64,000 bases of DNA from Cecembia calidifontis (GCF_004216715.1 NZ_SGXG01000001.1:3704501-3768500); one strand, 5' to 3'. Positions 26,103 to 35,358 are shown, numbered from the stretch's first letter. Translations and numbers: made by a program. Notes: generated by a model from the letters alone, not told the origin.

Positions 26103-27128
26103 ATGAAAAAAATTGGTTTATTTCTAATGGTGATTTTTAGCAGTATTGGTGTTTTGGCCCAAGATTTCCAATACTCACAGTTTTATGCTGCACCTCTATA
26201 TTTGAACCCTGCCTTCGCCGGTGCTTCCGACCTGACCAGGATAGGAATGAATTACCGGAACCAATGGCCGGGCTTAGATCATTCCTTCAACACCTATTCC
26301 GCTTATATAGACCATTATATGTTTGATATCAATTCTGGCATAGGTTTGATTTTTAACGGCAGCATGGAAAGCAAGGCACGGCTGAACCAAAATGAGATCG
26401 GATTATTGTATTCTTACAGGCTAAAATTGGGACATGAATCCTTTTTAAGGGTTGGAGGACAAGTCAGCTATGTGGCCAGAGATGCTTATTTTGGAGATTT
26501 GATTTTTGGTTCTCAATTGGATATCAATCGGGGAACCATTAACCCGGACAGTGGTGAAGGTTTACCAGAAGACTTCAGGCATCGGTTTGCAGACTTCAAT
26601 TTTGGCATGCTTTACCATAGCCAGACATATTGGCTGGGCGTCTCAGCCCATCACCTGACCCAACCCAATGTTTCCTTCATTGATGAAAATATCAGTAAAC
26701 TTCCCATGAGGATATCAGCACACGGCGGGATAAAAATTGATCTGGGAGAAGGCTTTATCAACAACTATTTCAACAATTCAAGGCAGGAAAGGTCTGCATT
26801 TCTTGCTTTTAACTACAAACACCAGGATCCTTTCAACCAATTGGATTTAGGAGCCCAATTTTTTATTCAGCCACTGGTTATGGGCGTTTGGTATAGAGGT
26901 TTCCCTGTTAAATATGCCCTTCCAAATAATGAATCCATCGTGGGATTGATTGGCTTTACATTGGAAAGCGGTCTGGATATTGGTTACAGCTATGATTTCA
27001 CCATTTCCAAAATGGCCTTAAGACAATCTGGCGGGGCACACGAAATCTCCATCCGTTATTCCTTCCTCTTCGGGGATCCTAATCAACGGAACAGAAGGAG
27101 TACCATCATTCCTTGTTTTAGGTTTTAA
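26103..27128 (+). CDS. PorP/SprF-family type IX secretion outer-membrane protein
   Basis: A 341-residue beta-barrel-type protein with signal peptide (MKKIGLFLMVIFSSIGVLAQ) and the family N-terminus DFQYSQFYAAPLYLNPAFAG followed by NYRNQWP. PorP/SprF proteins work with T9SS substrates carrying type B sorting domains and help place SprB-like adhesins on the surface. The giant adhesin just upstream is its natural partner. The pair is now split by IS1380 copy 2, so expression may depend on a promoter within or after the element. It converges with the DUF2490 gene, and the two stop codons overlap. Confidence 0.93.
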   Translation: MKKIGLFLMVIFSSIGVLAQDFQYSQFYAAPLYLNPAFAGASDLTRIGMNYRNQWPGLDHSFNTYSAYIDHYMFDINSGIGLIFNGSMESKARLNQNEIGLLYSYRLKLGHESFLRVGGQVSYVARDAYFGDLIFGSQLDINRGTINPDSGEGLPEDFRHRFADFNFGMLYHSQTYWLGVSAHHLTQPNVSFIDENISKLPMRISAHGGIKIDLGEGFINNYFNNSRQERSAFLAFNYKHQDPFNQLDLGAQFFIQPLVMGVWYRGFPVKYALPNNESIVGLIGFTLESGLDIGYSYDFTISKMALRQSGGAHEISIRYSFLFGDPNQRNRRSTIIPCFRF

Positions 27129-27892
27129 AAATTAAGGTAGGTATTGATAATGTAACCTTTATTTCCTTGGAAAACGTTTTTTCCTTCAACAAGTCTCCCA
27201 AGTTGTACTATTTGGTTGAAGTACCCACCCTCAATCCTAACATGGTCTGAAAAACGGTAACCCGTCAAAATTCCTATCCTGTTCTGATCAAATACGTTTT
27301 GGTTTACATTCTTTCCAAATCCTATCATCAATTCATCATAAGCAGCCATATAAGGGACAGCATTTGCGATCGTTCTTCCTTTTAAAGGAACGTCTACCCT
27401 TGCCATATACCTTACCCTATTAAGGTAAATATAGTTATCTGGTCTCTCAAGATTTTTACTACTGAATGTACCAACCCATCTTTGTTCTAACATAAATCTG
27501 TTTGAAATTTGAAAAAGTCCTATAGGATTGGTCAAGGTTAACATTTGATAAGTCCTGTGCTCTGGAAATTCCATTCCCAGGCTATTCAATGGAATCTGAC
27601 CGTAACTGTAGGTATCTGCATAAAGATAACCTACCCTTGCAGTAGCATTTTGATGCAACTTAATATTGAGTCCCGTTCTGTATAAATCTTGCTGGGGATC
27701 AGTGACAAAACCTGTCCTTCGCCATTGAAATTCCCCATGAAAGGATAAAGATTGGTTAATTTTGTAATTTAGGAAAAAGGCATGCCAACCAATTTGGTTA
27801 TCATCCCATAACCTGTTATTCTGGGCAAAACTTACAGTACTGATAAGGAATATCGAAAGGAAAACTACTACTGTAGATATAGATGTTTTCAT
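27125..27892 (-). CDS. DUF2490 outer-membrane protein
   Basis: A protein of about 255 residues with signal peptide (MKTSISTVVVFLSIFLISTVSFAQ). The start is set at ATG 27892, since the upstream alternative at 27907 is TTG and spoils the signal peptide. Alternating beta-strand sequence (GWHAFFLNYKINQSLSFHGEFQWRR in parts, then LEQRWVGTF, then RVRYMARVDVPL) fits the DUF2490 family of small outer-membrane barrels in Bacteroidota. Its function is unknown. It runs head-on into the SprF-like gene with a 4-nt overlap. Confidence 0.86.
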   Translation of the reverse strand: MKTSISTVVVFLSIFLISTVSFAQNNRLWDDNQIGWHAFFLNYKINQSLSFHGEFQWRRTGFVTDPQQDLYRTGLNIKLHQNATARVGYLYADTYSYGQIPLNSLGMEFPEHRTYQMLTLTNPIGLFQISNRFMLEQRWVGTFSSKNLERPDNYIYLNRVRYMARVDVPLKGRTIANAVPYMAAYDELMIGFGKNVNQNVFDQNRIGILTGYRFSDHVRIEGGYFNQIVQLGRLVEGKNVFQGNKGYIINTYLNF

Positions 27893-27983
27893 GATTGATT
27901 GCTTCAAATTTTAAGTTTAAAATTTTTACAAATTTACATTTGAAGCTTTCCTTGAAATGTACCTTATATCACACGGCCAAGCG

Positions 27984-28595
27984 TTACAAATCAGAAGAGC
28001 TTAATATTTGGGCACCCGCATTTTTCATTTCTTCAATGGCTTTCTCATAATCATCTTGTCGAAGATTTACTGCCCTTGTTGCGTCAGCAATTAAATATAC
28101 TTTAAAACCCTGATCCAGTCCATCAAGCACCGTGAATTTCACACAATAATCAGTTGCCAATCCACAAACGTAAATCTCATCTACTCCTTCAGATTTGAGG
28201 TAAGCGGACAATCCGGTATCACCCTGACGGTTATTGTCGAAAAAACCGCTGTAAGAATCCACCAAAGGATTGGTCCCCTTTTGAAAAACAGCGCGCCAAC
28301 CTTTCTTATCCAACATAGGATGAAAATCAGCCCCTATGGTGCCCTGAATACAGTGTACAGGCCAAAGAATTTGTTGAACCCCATTCAAATCAATAAACTC
28401 CCCTACTTCTTTACTTTCATGGTTAGCCGCAAAACTGCCATGATCCGCAGGATGCCAGTCTTGCGTAGCCACAATAAAATCGAATTTTTCCTGAATTGAA
28501 TTGATGATGGGAACTACCTGATCTCCCTCTTTAACGGCCAATGCTCCCCCTGGAATAAAATCATTTTGTACATCTACAATGATTAATGCTCTCAT
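27984..28595 (-). CDS. pncA: Nicotinamidase
   Basis: Hydrolyses nicotinamide to nicotinate and ammonia, the first step of Preiss-Handler NAD salvage. The 203-residue isochorismatase-fold protein shows the full catalytic triad: Asp8 (VDVQNDF), Lys106 (FQKGTNP) and Cys151 (CGLATDYCVKF). Metal ligands lie in the TQDWHPADHGSF segment (Asp46, His48) and at WPVHC (His81). It is the third gene of the pncB-prs-pncA operon, 13 nt after the PRPP synthetase. The bifunctional pyrazinamidase activity common to the family is likely. Confidence 0.95.
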   Translation of the reverse strand: MRALIIVDVQNDFIPGGALAVKEGDQVVPIINSIQEKFDFIVATQDWHPADHGSFAANHESKEVGEFIDLNGVQQILWPVHCIQGTIGADFHPMLDKKGWRAVFQKGTNPLVDSYSGFFDNNRQGDTGLSAYLKSEGVDEIYVCGLATDYCVKFTVLDGLDQGFKVYLIADATRAVNLRQDDYEKAIEEMKNAGAQILSSSDL

Positions 28596-28608
28596 GATGA
28601 AATTAATG

Positions 28609-29538
28609 TTATGATGCTAAAGGTTTGAGTTGATTGACTATCAAAGGTGCAATACTTTCGACCTGAAGGAATTCGTTTTGAAGTTCAATACTATTAGGAT
28701 GGGTGTCAGTGGCAATCACTTTTTCGATAACTCCTGATTTCTGAATCCTTTCTAAGGCATTGTTGGTAAACAGTCCATGGGTACTGATGGTATAGATTTT
28801 TTTTGCTCCAGCGGCCTTATAAGCTTCTGCTGCATTGATCAAAGAACCTCCAGTCCGTACCATATCGTCATAAATGACCACATCCTTGCCATCAACATCA
28901 GCGGATATACTTGTCACCTCTGTTTTATCGCCTGAAATCCTTCTTTTGAAAACAAAAGCTGCATTCACTCCCATTTCATTGGCAAGGGATTCGACCCATT
29001 TGGCTCTTCCCGCATCGGTGCATGCCATGACAAAGCCATCATCTGCCAATTCCCGGGCTGCTTTGATAATGATGGGTTTACAATACACATGGTTGATCAG
29101 AACTTGCCCCTCAAAATAATATGGAATCCCCTCTGAGTGAAGGTCAAAAAACATAAAGTGGTTACCTAAGCTTGTTCTTGGAAGGGAAGAAAACATCACT
29201 GCTCTTGATTTTGCCGTCACTACTTCTCCCAGTTTTACAGCCCTATCCATAGTAGAATATCCAAAATAAGGAAATACCAAATGGATTGATTTAGCGCCAT
29301 ACTTGATCAGGGCATAAGCTAAATCATAAATTTCCAAAGTATCCCCATCAGAAATCGTACCTCCAATTAAGACCACTTCTTTTCCGTTCACTGGTGAATG
29401 TATCCGCTGATACCTCTCACCATCAGGGAAAATTTTAACTTCTATCTCTCCTCTTTCAAAATCACCCATTGTTACCACCTTATCCAATAAATAAGTATAG
29501 GAAGGAATACTGAAAATTATCTTTTTATGCTCCATCAT
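28609..29538 (-). CDS. Ribose-phosphate diphosphokinase (PRPP synthetase), divergent
   Basis: A 309-residue protein with the two-domain PRPP synthetase layout: FPDGERY (about 38-44), FPYFGYSTMDR (about 89-99), FDLHSEGIPYYFEG (131-144) and the PRPP-binding loop VVIYDDMVRTGGS (220-232). Compared with standard Prs, the ATP-site YARQDR becomes YSTMDR, and the loop DDxxDTGGT becomes DDMVRTGGS with Arg in place of Asp. It overlaps pncB by 14 nt and precedes pncA by 13 nt, so it likely supplies PRPP to nicotinate phosphoribosyltransferase. It is probably not the housekeeping Prs of the cell; this is an inference from divergence and context. Confidence 0.87.
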   Translation of the reverse strand: MMEHKKIIFSIPSYTYLLDKVVTMGDFERGEIEVKIFPDGERYQRIHSPVNGKEVVLIGGTISDGDTLEIYDLAYALIKYGAKSIHLVFPYFGYSTMDRAVKLGEVVTAKSRAVMFSSLPRTSLGNHFMFFDLHSEGIPYYFEGQVLINHVYCKPIIIKAARELADDGFVMACTDAGRAKWVESLANEMGVNAAFVFKRRISGDKTEVTSISADVDGKDVVIYDDMVRTGGSLINAAEAYKAAGAKKIYTISTHGLFTNNALERIQKSGVIEKVIATDTHPNSIELQNEFLQVESIAPLIVNQLKPLAS

Positions 29539-31006
29539 AATTCTTCATTTTGAATACCAATTGGGTTCTGATATCATATAGCTTTTCTTCTAATCCCACC
29601 GGGTAAATATGAGGATTCACGAAGCGTTTATGAGCTTTATCAAACATGCCCATATTTCTTTCCGCATTTTGTTTGATCTGATGGATATCTCTCCTTTCAT
29701 ATACTTTCTGCCCTTTGATAAAGATAGGCTTAAGTAAAATCTCCTGATCTAAACCATTGGTATTGATTTTCTTTCGTTTGGTTGGATCCACAGGATCAAT
29801 GATCATAAACTGAGTATTGGAAAGGTCCTCTCCTTCCAGGTAGATCATATCGGCAATAGCTTTACCGTTTTTTGAATACCTGACGGCATTCTGAATACCC
29901 GGAATATTGATTTTTATGGATTGTTGGGAAACTTTCACTTTGGGTTCCCATGTTCCCTCTTCGGTTTTAATGGCCGCCAATTTATAAACAGCACCCAAAG
30001 CCGGTTGGTCATAAGCGGTCACCAACTTGGTGCCAACCCCCCATACATTTATCGACGCTTCCTGCATTTTAAGCGAAGTGATAATTTGCTCATCCAGGTC
30101 ATTGGAAGCCACTATCTTTGCATCTGGAAAACCTGCGGCGTCCAACATTTCCCTGGCAATATTACTGTAGTAAGCCAAATCCCCTGAGTCTATCCTTATC
30201 CCAATCATTTCTTTTCCCTTTTCTCTGAGCATCTTTCCCACCTCAATGGCATTTTTGACACCATTGATGGTATCATAGGTATCCACAAGAAAAACACATT
30301 TATCAGGGAAGGCCTCTGCATAGGCTTTGAAAGCCTCCAGTTCGGTATCAAAAGACATGATCCAACTATGGGCATGCGTACCGGATACAGGAATTCCGAA
30401 TAATTTACCTGCCATGACATTGCTGGTGGAAGCGCAGCCCCCAATATAAGCTGCCCTACTTGCGGCCAAAGCACCGTCAATTCCCTGGGCTCTTCTAAGA
30501 CCAAATTCCAATACCGCATCCCCTTTGGCAGCATAAACTATACGGGCTGCTTTGGTGGCAATCAGTGTCTGAAAATTGATAATATTCAGCAGGGGCGTTT
30601 CCAGCAACTGGCATTGAATAAGGGGACCTTTCACCTTGATCAAAGGCAGATGGGGAAACACCACAGTGCCTTCCTCTACAGCCTCCATATCACAGGAAAA
30701 TTCCATATTTTGGAGGTATTCTATAAATGCAGACTCAAATGTGGGAGAGCCATCCGTATTCTGCATCTCCCTCAAGTACCGCAGGTCATCCTCCTCGAAT
30801 CTAAAATTCCTGCAGAAGTCAATGATATAATCCAGGCCTGCTGCAACCGAATAACCTCCCTGAAATGGATTTTTTCTGAAAAATAAATTAAAAACTGCTT
30901 CCTCTTCCGCTTTTCCTGATTTCCAGTAAGCATAAGCCATAGTCAGTTGGTAAAAATCTGTCAAAAGGGCGAGAGAGCCTTGATAGAGGTCTTTGGTAAT
31001 TTTCAT
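29525..31006 (-). CDS. pncB: Nicotinate phosphoribosyltransferase
   Basis: Joins nicotinate and PRPP to give nicotinate mononucleotide with ATP hydrolysis. At 493 residues it is in the longer bacterial NaPRTase class. Typical features are the N-terminal LLTDFYQLTMAYAYW, FGLRRAQG, GTHAHSWIM containing the histidine phosphorylated in the family, and IRIDSGDLAYYS. It heads the NAD-salvage operon (pncB, prs, pncA). The 14-nt overlap with the PRPP synthetase indicates translational coupling of enzyme and co-substrate supply. Confidence 0.95.
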   Translation of the reverse strand: MKITKDLYQGSLALLTDFYQLTMAYAYWKSGKAEEEAVFNLFFRKNPFQGGYSVAAGLDYIIDFCRNFRFEEDDLRYLREMQNTDGSPTFESAFIEYLQNMEFSCDMEAVEEGTVVFPHLPLIKVKGPLIQCQLLETPLLNIINFQTLIATKAARIVYAAKGDAVLEFGLRRAQGIDGALAASRAAYIGGCASTSNVMAGKLFGIPVSGTHAHSWIMSFDTELEAFKAYAEAFPDKCVFLVDTYDTINGVKNAIEVGKMLREKGKEMIGIRIDSGDLAYYSNIAREMLDAAGFPDAKIVASNDLDEQIITSLKMQEASINVWGVGTKLVTAYDQPALGAVYKLAAIKTEEGTWEPKVKVSQQSIKINIPGIQNAVRYSKNGKAIADMIYLEGEDLSNTQFMIIDPVDPTKRKKINTNGLDQEILLKPIFIKGQKVYERRDIHQIKQNAERNMGMFDKAHKRFVNPHIYPVGLEEKLYDIRTQLVFKMKNYDGA

Positions 31007-31160
31007 TTGTTAGCTTCAATAAAATTCAAAATTAAAAGATTAGCCTGGTTTGTATTATAGTTTCCAAAAAACCTTCATCAAAATTCTGCACTTAATACTC
31101 CTGCTATTTTTAAAATGGACTTTGGAAATGTTAGGAAAAATCTTTACCCAAAGCGTTCCT

Positions 31161-31991
31161 TTATTTTCTTGACGTCACATTTAACAAAACACCCGCCAAT
31201 ACCAATAACATGCCTGAAAAGGTAATCAGCGTAAATGTTTCATCAAAAATAAAATACCCAAATCCCAAAGCATAGACTATCCCTAGATAACTCAGGCTGG
31301 CAACCTTGGATAATTGGGCATTCTGATAAGCCAAGGTCATGAAGTACTGGGCAAATTGGGTCAATAAACCCACGGCCAACAATATCAACCAATCCCAACC
31401 TACTGGCATTACCCAAACGAAATAAGTAACTATAGCGGCGATGGGGACTGTGATCAAAGGAAAGTAAAACATGATGACCAAAGGATGTTCCAAATTACCG
31501 GTTTTTCTTATCAGGTTATAAGCGAAACCCATGGATATGGCAGCGATTAATCCCACCGCAAGATCAAATCCTGAAATTCTCGGGTCAAATCCTTCAATGA
31601 TTACTACCCCTGCAAATGAAATCCCGAAAAAAACAAATTGAATAGGCCTGACTTTTTCTTTAACGATGAAAATTCCCAAGATGGTCGTAAAAACCGGTGC
31701 AAGGTAATTGATGGTCACTGCTGAAGCCAGGGGTATGGACTGTAGGTTATAAAAGAAAGCGATGAGACCAATGGAACCGACCACTCCCCGCAAAATGAGC
31801 AATTTCTTATAGGTACCAAAAACATATACCCCTGCTTTCTTGATCAAAAAATAAGTAAATATCAAACTGAACACAGACCTGAACAGGATAATCTCTATGG
31901 CAGGAATATGGGAAACAAGTTTCACTGATACATTCATCAGAGAAAACAGGAAGCCTGCCAATAACATATGTTGTATGCTGCGGTTCGACAA
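31161..31991 (-). CDS. EamA/DMT-superfamily transporter
   Basis: A 276-residue membrane protein with about ten transmembrane segments in two EamA repeats. The first begins AGFLFSLMNVSVKLV and the second DLAVGLIAAISMGFAYNLIRK. Family members export amino acids, nucleobase-like or other small metabolites; the cargo is not predictable here. The frame opens with TTG at 31991; the first ATG is eight codons later (31967) inside the first helix, so the TTG start looks more complete. It is monocistronic. Confidence 0.87.
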   Translation of the reverse strand: MSNRSIQHMLLAGFLFSLMNVSVKLVSHIPAIEIILFRSVFSLIFTYFLIKKAGVYVFGTYKKLLILRGVVGSIGLIAFFYNLQSIPLASAVTINYLAPVFTTILGIFIVKEKVRPIQFVFFGISFAGVVIIEGFDPRISGFDLAVGLIAAISMGFAYNLIRKTGNLEHPLVIMFYFPLITVPIAAIVTYFVWVMPVGWDWLILLAVGLLTQFAQYFMTLAYQNAQLSKVASLSYLGIVYALGFGYFIFDETFTLITFSGMLLVLAGVLLNVTSRK

Positions 31992-32089
31992 AGAACTTAA
32001 GAGATTAATTCAAAACGATGGCATTTTTAATTCTAAATAACGAAAGGAAATTCGGATAATTAGAAATTTATTGAATTGAAATCGGATTT

Positions 32090-32767
32090 TTATTGGCTTT
32101 TTATATTTCTATCCATCGAAAGAATGGTCCCATCCTGCATGGTAAGTGTTCTATCCGCCATTTTTGCCAAATCCTGGTTATGGGTTACAATCACGAAAGT
32201 CTGGCCGAAATTTTCTCTTAATGTAAAAAAAAGCTCATGAAGTGCCTGGGCATTTTGTGAATCCAGGTTACCGCTTGGTTCATCTGCAAAAATTATTTTA
32301 GGATCATTGATCAGAGCCCTGGCTACAGCCACCCTCTGCTGTTCCCCTCCGGAAAGTTCAGAGGGCTTATGGTCCAACCTACCTGAAAAACCCAGCAAGT
32401 CAGCCAATTCCGCTGCTTTTTTTCTTAACAAAGTATCGGGTTTTTGGGCAATCAATCCAGGAATGATGATGTTTTCCTCTGCAGTAAATTCCGGTAATAA
32501 ATTATGGAACTGAAAAATAAATCCAATCTGTGCATTTCTAAAATCTGCCAGTTTATCTCCTTTTAATTTTGAAATTAAAGTATTTCCAATCCATACCTCG
32601 CCTTTATCTGCCTGGTCAAGGGTACCAAGAATATGCAAGAGGGTACTTTTCCCGGCACCAGAAGCCCCGACTATAGAAACTACTTCATTCTCAAATATTT
32701 CCACATCTACCCCTTTGAGCACATGTAAATCTCCATAGTACTTTTGAATTCCAATTGCCTTCAGCAT
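32090..32767 (-). CDS. LolD/MacB-type ABC transporter ATP-binding protein
   Basis: A 225-residue ATPase with intact Walker A (GASGAGKST), signature (LSGGEQQRVAVARAL), Walker B (IIFADEPSGNLDS) and H-loop (VIVTHNQ). It belongs to the LolD/MacB/FtsE-like group, which drives lipoprotein release or macrolide-type export with a separate FtsX-like permease. No permease gene is adjacent, so its partner is encoded elsewhere. LolD is the likeliest role in a Bacteroidota genome, but the name is not certain. Confidence 0.85.
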   Translation of the reverse strand: MLKAIGIQKYYGDLHVLKGVDVEIFENEVVSIVGASGAGKSTLLHILGTLDQADKGEVWIGNTLISKLKGDKLADFRNAQIGFIFQFHNLLPEFTAEENIIIPGLIAQKPDTLLRKKAAELADLLGFSGRLDHKPSELSGGEQQRVAVARALINDPKIIFADEPSGNLDSQNAQALHELFFTLRENFGQTFVIVTHNQDLAKMADRTLTMQDGTILSMDRNIKSQ

Positions 32768-32856
32768 GCCTCTTGATTTTGTGTATTAAATTAAATACCT
32801 CTGATGTAATAAGGTTCAAAAATGGCATATATTTCCCAAAAAGAGGAATGCTTGAC

Positions 32857-32887
32857 TTGAAAAATCAAAGAGTAGCACTTAACTTCG
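32857..32887 (+). promoter_or_regulatory. Candidate sucC promoter
   Basis: TTG (32857-32859), 20 bp, then TAACTTCG (32880-32887) matches the Bacteroidota pattern TTG/TAnnTTTG with one mismatch. It lies 18 bp before the sucC start. Confidence 0.35.
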
Positions 32888-32905
32888 GGCAAAAATTTCA
32901 CAAGG

Positions 32906-34117
32906 ATGAATATACACGAATATCAAGCAAAAGAACTTTTGAAAGGCTATGGTGTTAGAATTCAGGAAGGTATCGTTGCCGATACGCCTGAAGCAGCACT
33001 TGAAGCAGCAAAAAAACTGAATGCAGAAACCGGAACTTCCTGGTATGTGATCAAAGCCCAAATCCATGCCGGAGGCAGAGGAAAGGGAAAAATCAAAGAA
33101 ACGGATTCCAATGGTGTAGTTTTAGCCAAGAAGCTTGAAGACGTTCCTGAAAAAGCCAAAAACATCCTTGGTGGAACTTTGGTGACCATTCAAACAGGTA
33201 CCGAAGGAAAAAAAGTAAACAAAATTTTGGTGGCTGAAGATGTGTACTATCCAGGAGCTTCCGAACCAAAAGAATATTACCTATCCATCCTTTTGGACAG
33301 GGCTAAGGGTTCCAATGTAATTATGGCCTCTACAGAGGGCGGTATGGACATTGAAGAAGTTGCTGAAAAACATCCTGAAAAAATCATCAAGGAATGGGTT
33401 GACCCGAAAGTAGGTCTGCAGGCATTCCAGGCAAGAAAGGTAGCTTTCAAATTAGGGCTGGAGGGCAATGCCTTTAAAGAAATGGTGAAGTTTATTACAG
33501 CGCTCTATAATGCCTACATTGGATCAGATGCCTCTCAATTTGAAATCAATCCGGTATTAAAAACTTCTGATGATAAAATCCTTGCTGTAGACGCTAAGGT
33601 AAATTTGGATGACAATGCTTTGTTCAGACATAAAGATCTGGCTGACCTCAGAGATTTGGCAGAGGAAGATCCTTTGGAGGTAGAAGCTGGCAAATCAGGA
33701 CTAAACTATGTGAAACTTGATGGAAACGTGGGCTGTATGGTGAATGGTGCTGGTTTGGCCATGGCTACCATGGATATGATCAAATTGTCCGGTGGTGAAC
33801 CTGCTAACTTCCTTGATGTAGGAGGTGGTGCCAATGCAACCACTGTTGAGGCAGGCTTCAGGATTATTCTTCAGGATCCAAATGTAAAAGCCATTTTGAT
33901 CAATGTATTCGGTGGCATCGTAAGGTGTGACAGAATTGCGAATGGCGTGGTAGAAGCCTATAAATCTATTGGTGATATACCTGTACCTATTATCGTGAGA
34001 CTTCAGGGAACAAATGCAGAGGAAGGCGCAAGGATTATTGACGAATCCGGACTTAAAGTTTCTTCAGCAATTACCTTGAAGGAAGCAGCTGAAAAAGTAA
34101 GGGCAGCCATCGCCTAA
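32906..34117 (+). CDS. sucC: Succinyl-CoA ligase (ADP-forming) subunit beta
   Basis: The ATP-grasp subunit of the TCA-cycle enzyme that makes succinate and ATP from succinyl-CoA. At 403 residues it matches the family closely. Visible parts are MNIHEYQAKELLKGYGV, the nucleotide-binding HAGGRGKGK region, NPVLKTSDDKILAVDAK with metal-binding residues, and the C-terminal power-helix region NFLDVGGGAN followed by INVFGGIVRCD. The alpha subunit gene (sucD) is not adjacent; a tRNA-Arg gene follows instead. This separation is usual in this phylum. Confidence 0.96.
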   Translation: MNIHEYQAKELLKGYGVRIQEGIVADTPEAALEAAKKLNAETGTSWYVIKAQIHAGGRGKGKIKETDSNGVVLAKKLEDVPEKAKNILGGTLVTIQTGTEGKKVNKILVAEDVYYPGASEPKEYYLSILLDRAKGSNVIMASTEGGMDIEEVAEKHPEKIIKEWVDPKVGLQAFQARKVAFKLGLEGNAFKEMVKFITALYNAYIGSDASQFEINPVLKTSDDKILAVDAKVNLDDNALFRHKDLADLRDLAEEDPLEVEAGKSGLNYVKLDGNVGCMVNGAGLAMATMDMIKLSGGEPANFLDVGGGANATTVEAGFRIILQDPNVKAILINVFGGIVRCDRIANGVVEAYKSIGDIPVPIIVRLQGTNAEEGARIIDESGLKVSSAITLKEAAEKVRAAIA

Positions 34118-34124
34118 AGACATA

Positions 34125-34147
34125 GAACGGTTCAACAAGAACCGTTC
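34125..34147 (+). other. Perfect hairpin between sucC and tRNA-Arg
   Basis: GAACGGTTC and GAACCGTTC form a 9-bp perfect stem with a 5-nt loop, 8 nt after sucC and 6 nt before the tRNA. There is no U-run, so it may be a processing or partial termination structure. Confidence 0.45.
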
Positions 34148-34153
34148 CTCTAA

Positions 34154-34227
34154 GCACCTGTAGTTCAACTGGATAGAATATCGGATTTCGGCTCCGAGGG
34201 TTGAGGGTTCGAATCCTTCCGGGTGCA
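34154..34227 (+). tRNA. tRNA-Arg, anticodon TCG
   Basis: A 74-nt cloverleaf can be drawn fully. The acceptor stem is GCACCTG with CGGGTGC, the anticodon stem is TCGGA/TCCGA around the loop TTTCGGC, and the T arm is GAGGG-TTCGAAT-CCTTC. The anticodon in positions 34-36 is TCG, reading CGA (Arg). The 3' CCA is not encoded. A U-rich hairpin follows at once. Confidence 0.95.
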
Positions 34228-34231
34228 CAAC

Positions 34232-34262
34232 AAGCCTTTTGTTTCACAAAAGGCTTTTTTTG
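34232..34262 (+). terminator. Intrinsic terminator after tRNA-Arg
   Basis: A 10-bp stem AAGCCTTTTG/CAAAAGGCTT with a 5-nt loop is followed by a T-run. It ends the tRNA transcript. Confidence 0.88.
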
Positions 34263-34369
34263 TGTTTTGTTTACTGATTTTTATCATGTTTTTTGATGAT
34301 TAGGGATAGTATATTTTTTTTATCTGTGCTCTATCTTTATATAACTGAACAACCAAACCCCTGATAGTC

Positions 34370-35206
34370 ATGAAAAAGATACTTGTTCCCACCGATTTTT
34401 CTACCTGTGCCACAGCAGCTGAAGACTTCGCTTTTATGTTGGCAAAAAAAATTCAGGCAGAACTCATATACATCCACGTGGTGATTACGCCTGTGGACTG
34501 GATCAAATTGACCAAAGATCAAGAAAATTTCTTCCCTGAGACCAAAGCTGCAATTGCTAAGGCAAAGGATAAATTGAATGATTTGGTGGACGAAGCTGAA
34601 AAAGCAGGCCTATCCGCGAGAAAAATATTGGTTTATAATGACGGAAATGAAAAAATCCACAAGTATGTTGCTTCTGAACACATTGATTTGGTAGTAATGG
34701 GCTCTCATGGACAATATGGATTCAGGGATCATATTCTAGGATCTAATACTTATAGCATGCTCAGAAGATCAGATGTTCCGGTTTTTGTAATCAAGGAAAA
34801 CAATCCCAAAATGAAATTGGAAAGCCTGGTCTTTGCAACAAACTTCAAAGAGGACACGGGAGAATCCTTCAAAACAGTTGAAAAGCTTTCCGAAGAATTG
34901 GGTGTAAAACTTAAAGTCCTATTTGTGAATACGCCGACTTACTTTATGGAAACCAATGACATATTAAGTATAGGAAAATCCTATTTAAAGGAATTTGGGA
35001 ATTATTCTTATGACATCCATATTATTGATGCCTTCAAAGAAGAACGAGGAATTTTACAATTTGCCGAAAAATCAAAGGCTGATGGAATAGCATTGGTAAC
35101 CTCTGGAAAATCAGATTTAATGCAATACTTTTCTCCCAGCGTAACTGAAAACCTAATCGCCATGACTGATTTACCTGTGATCAGTATCAGGAAGCCAAAG
35201 AAATAG
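34370..35206 (+). CDS. Universal stress protein (tandem UspA domains)
   Basis: A 278-residue protein with two Usp folds. The first (about 1-145) starts MKKILVPTDFSTCA and carries the nucleotide-binding loop VMGSHGQYGFRDHILGSNTYSML, read as GSHG followed by GSN. The second (about 150-278) is more degenerate, with LVTSGKSDLMQYFSPSVTENL in place of the ATP loop. Single-gene unit between two strong terminators. It is likely induced under stress or growth arrest, as for the family; the sequence shows no specific regulator site. Confidence 0.9.
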   Translation: MKKILVPTDFSTCATAAEDFAFMLAKKIQAELIYIHVVITPVDWIKLTKDQENFFPETKAAIAKAKDKLNDLVDEAEKAGLSARKILVYNDGNEKIHKYVASEHIDLVVMGSHGQYGFRDHILGSNTYSMLRRSDVPVFVIKENNPKMKLESLVFATNFKEDTGESFKTVEKLSEELGVKLKVLFVNTPTYFMETNDILSIGKSYLKEFGNYSYDIHIIDAFKEERGILQFAEKSKADGIALVTSGKSDLMQYFSPSVTENLIAMTDLPVISIRKPKK

Positions 35207-35230
35207 AAGACGTGAGTTTTTAGAACAGAA

Positions 35231-35262
35231 AAAAAAGCAACCGGTTTTGGTTGCTTTTTTTG
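35231..35262 (+). terminator. Intrinsic terminator after the universal stress protein gene
   Basis: A 12-bp stem AAAAAAGCAACC/GGTTGCTTTTTT with a 6-nt loop and a T-run. Confidence 0.9.
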
Positions 35263-35331
35263 TCATATTCTGAAAATTTTAATGTATCAATCCCTTACAA
35301 TTATTACAATTTCACACTTGATCCTGAAAAT

Positions 35332-35358
35332 AAAAAAGCAGGAGAAAATCCCCTGCCC
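35332..35358 (-). terminator. Candidate terminator for the DUF3078 gene
   Basis: Read on the minus strand, GCAGG and CCTGC pair across a 9-nt loop and are followed by TTTTTTATTTT. It lies about 110 nt after the DUF3078 stop. Confidence 0.6.

Noticed and set aside
32090..32767. LolD-like ATPase as part of an antibiotic-export (MacAB) operon
   Set aside because: No MacB-like permease or adaptor is adjacent; only the ATPase gene is present.
34154..34227. tRNA-Arg as a possible integration site
   Set aside because: No integrase gene or duplicated tRNA 3' end was seen nearby; the flanks are housekeeping genes.
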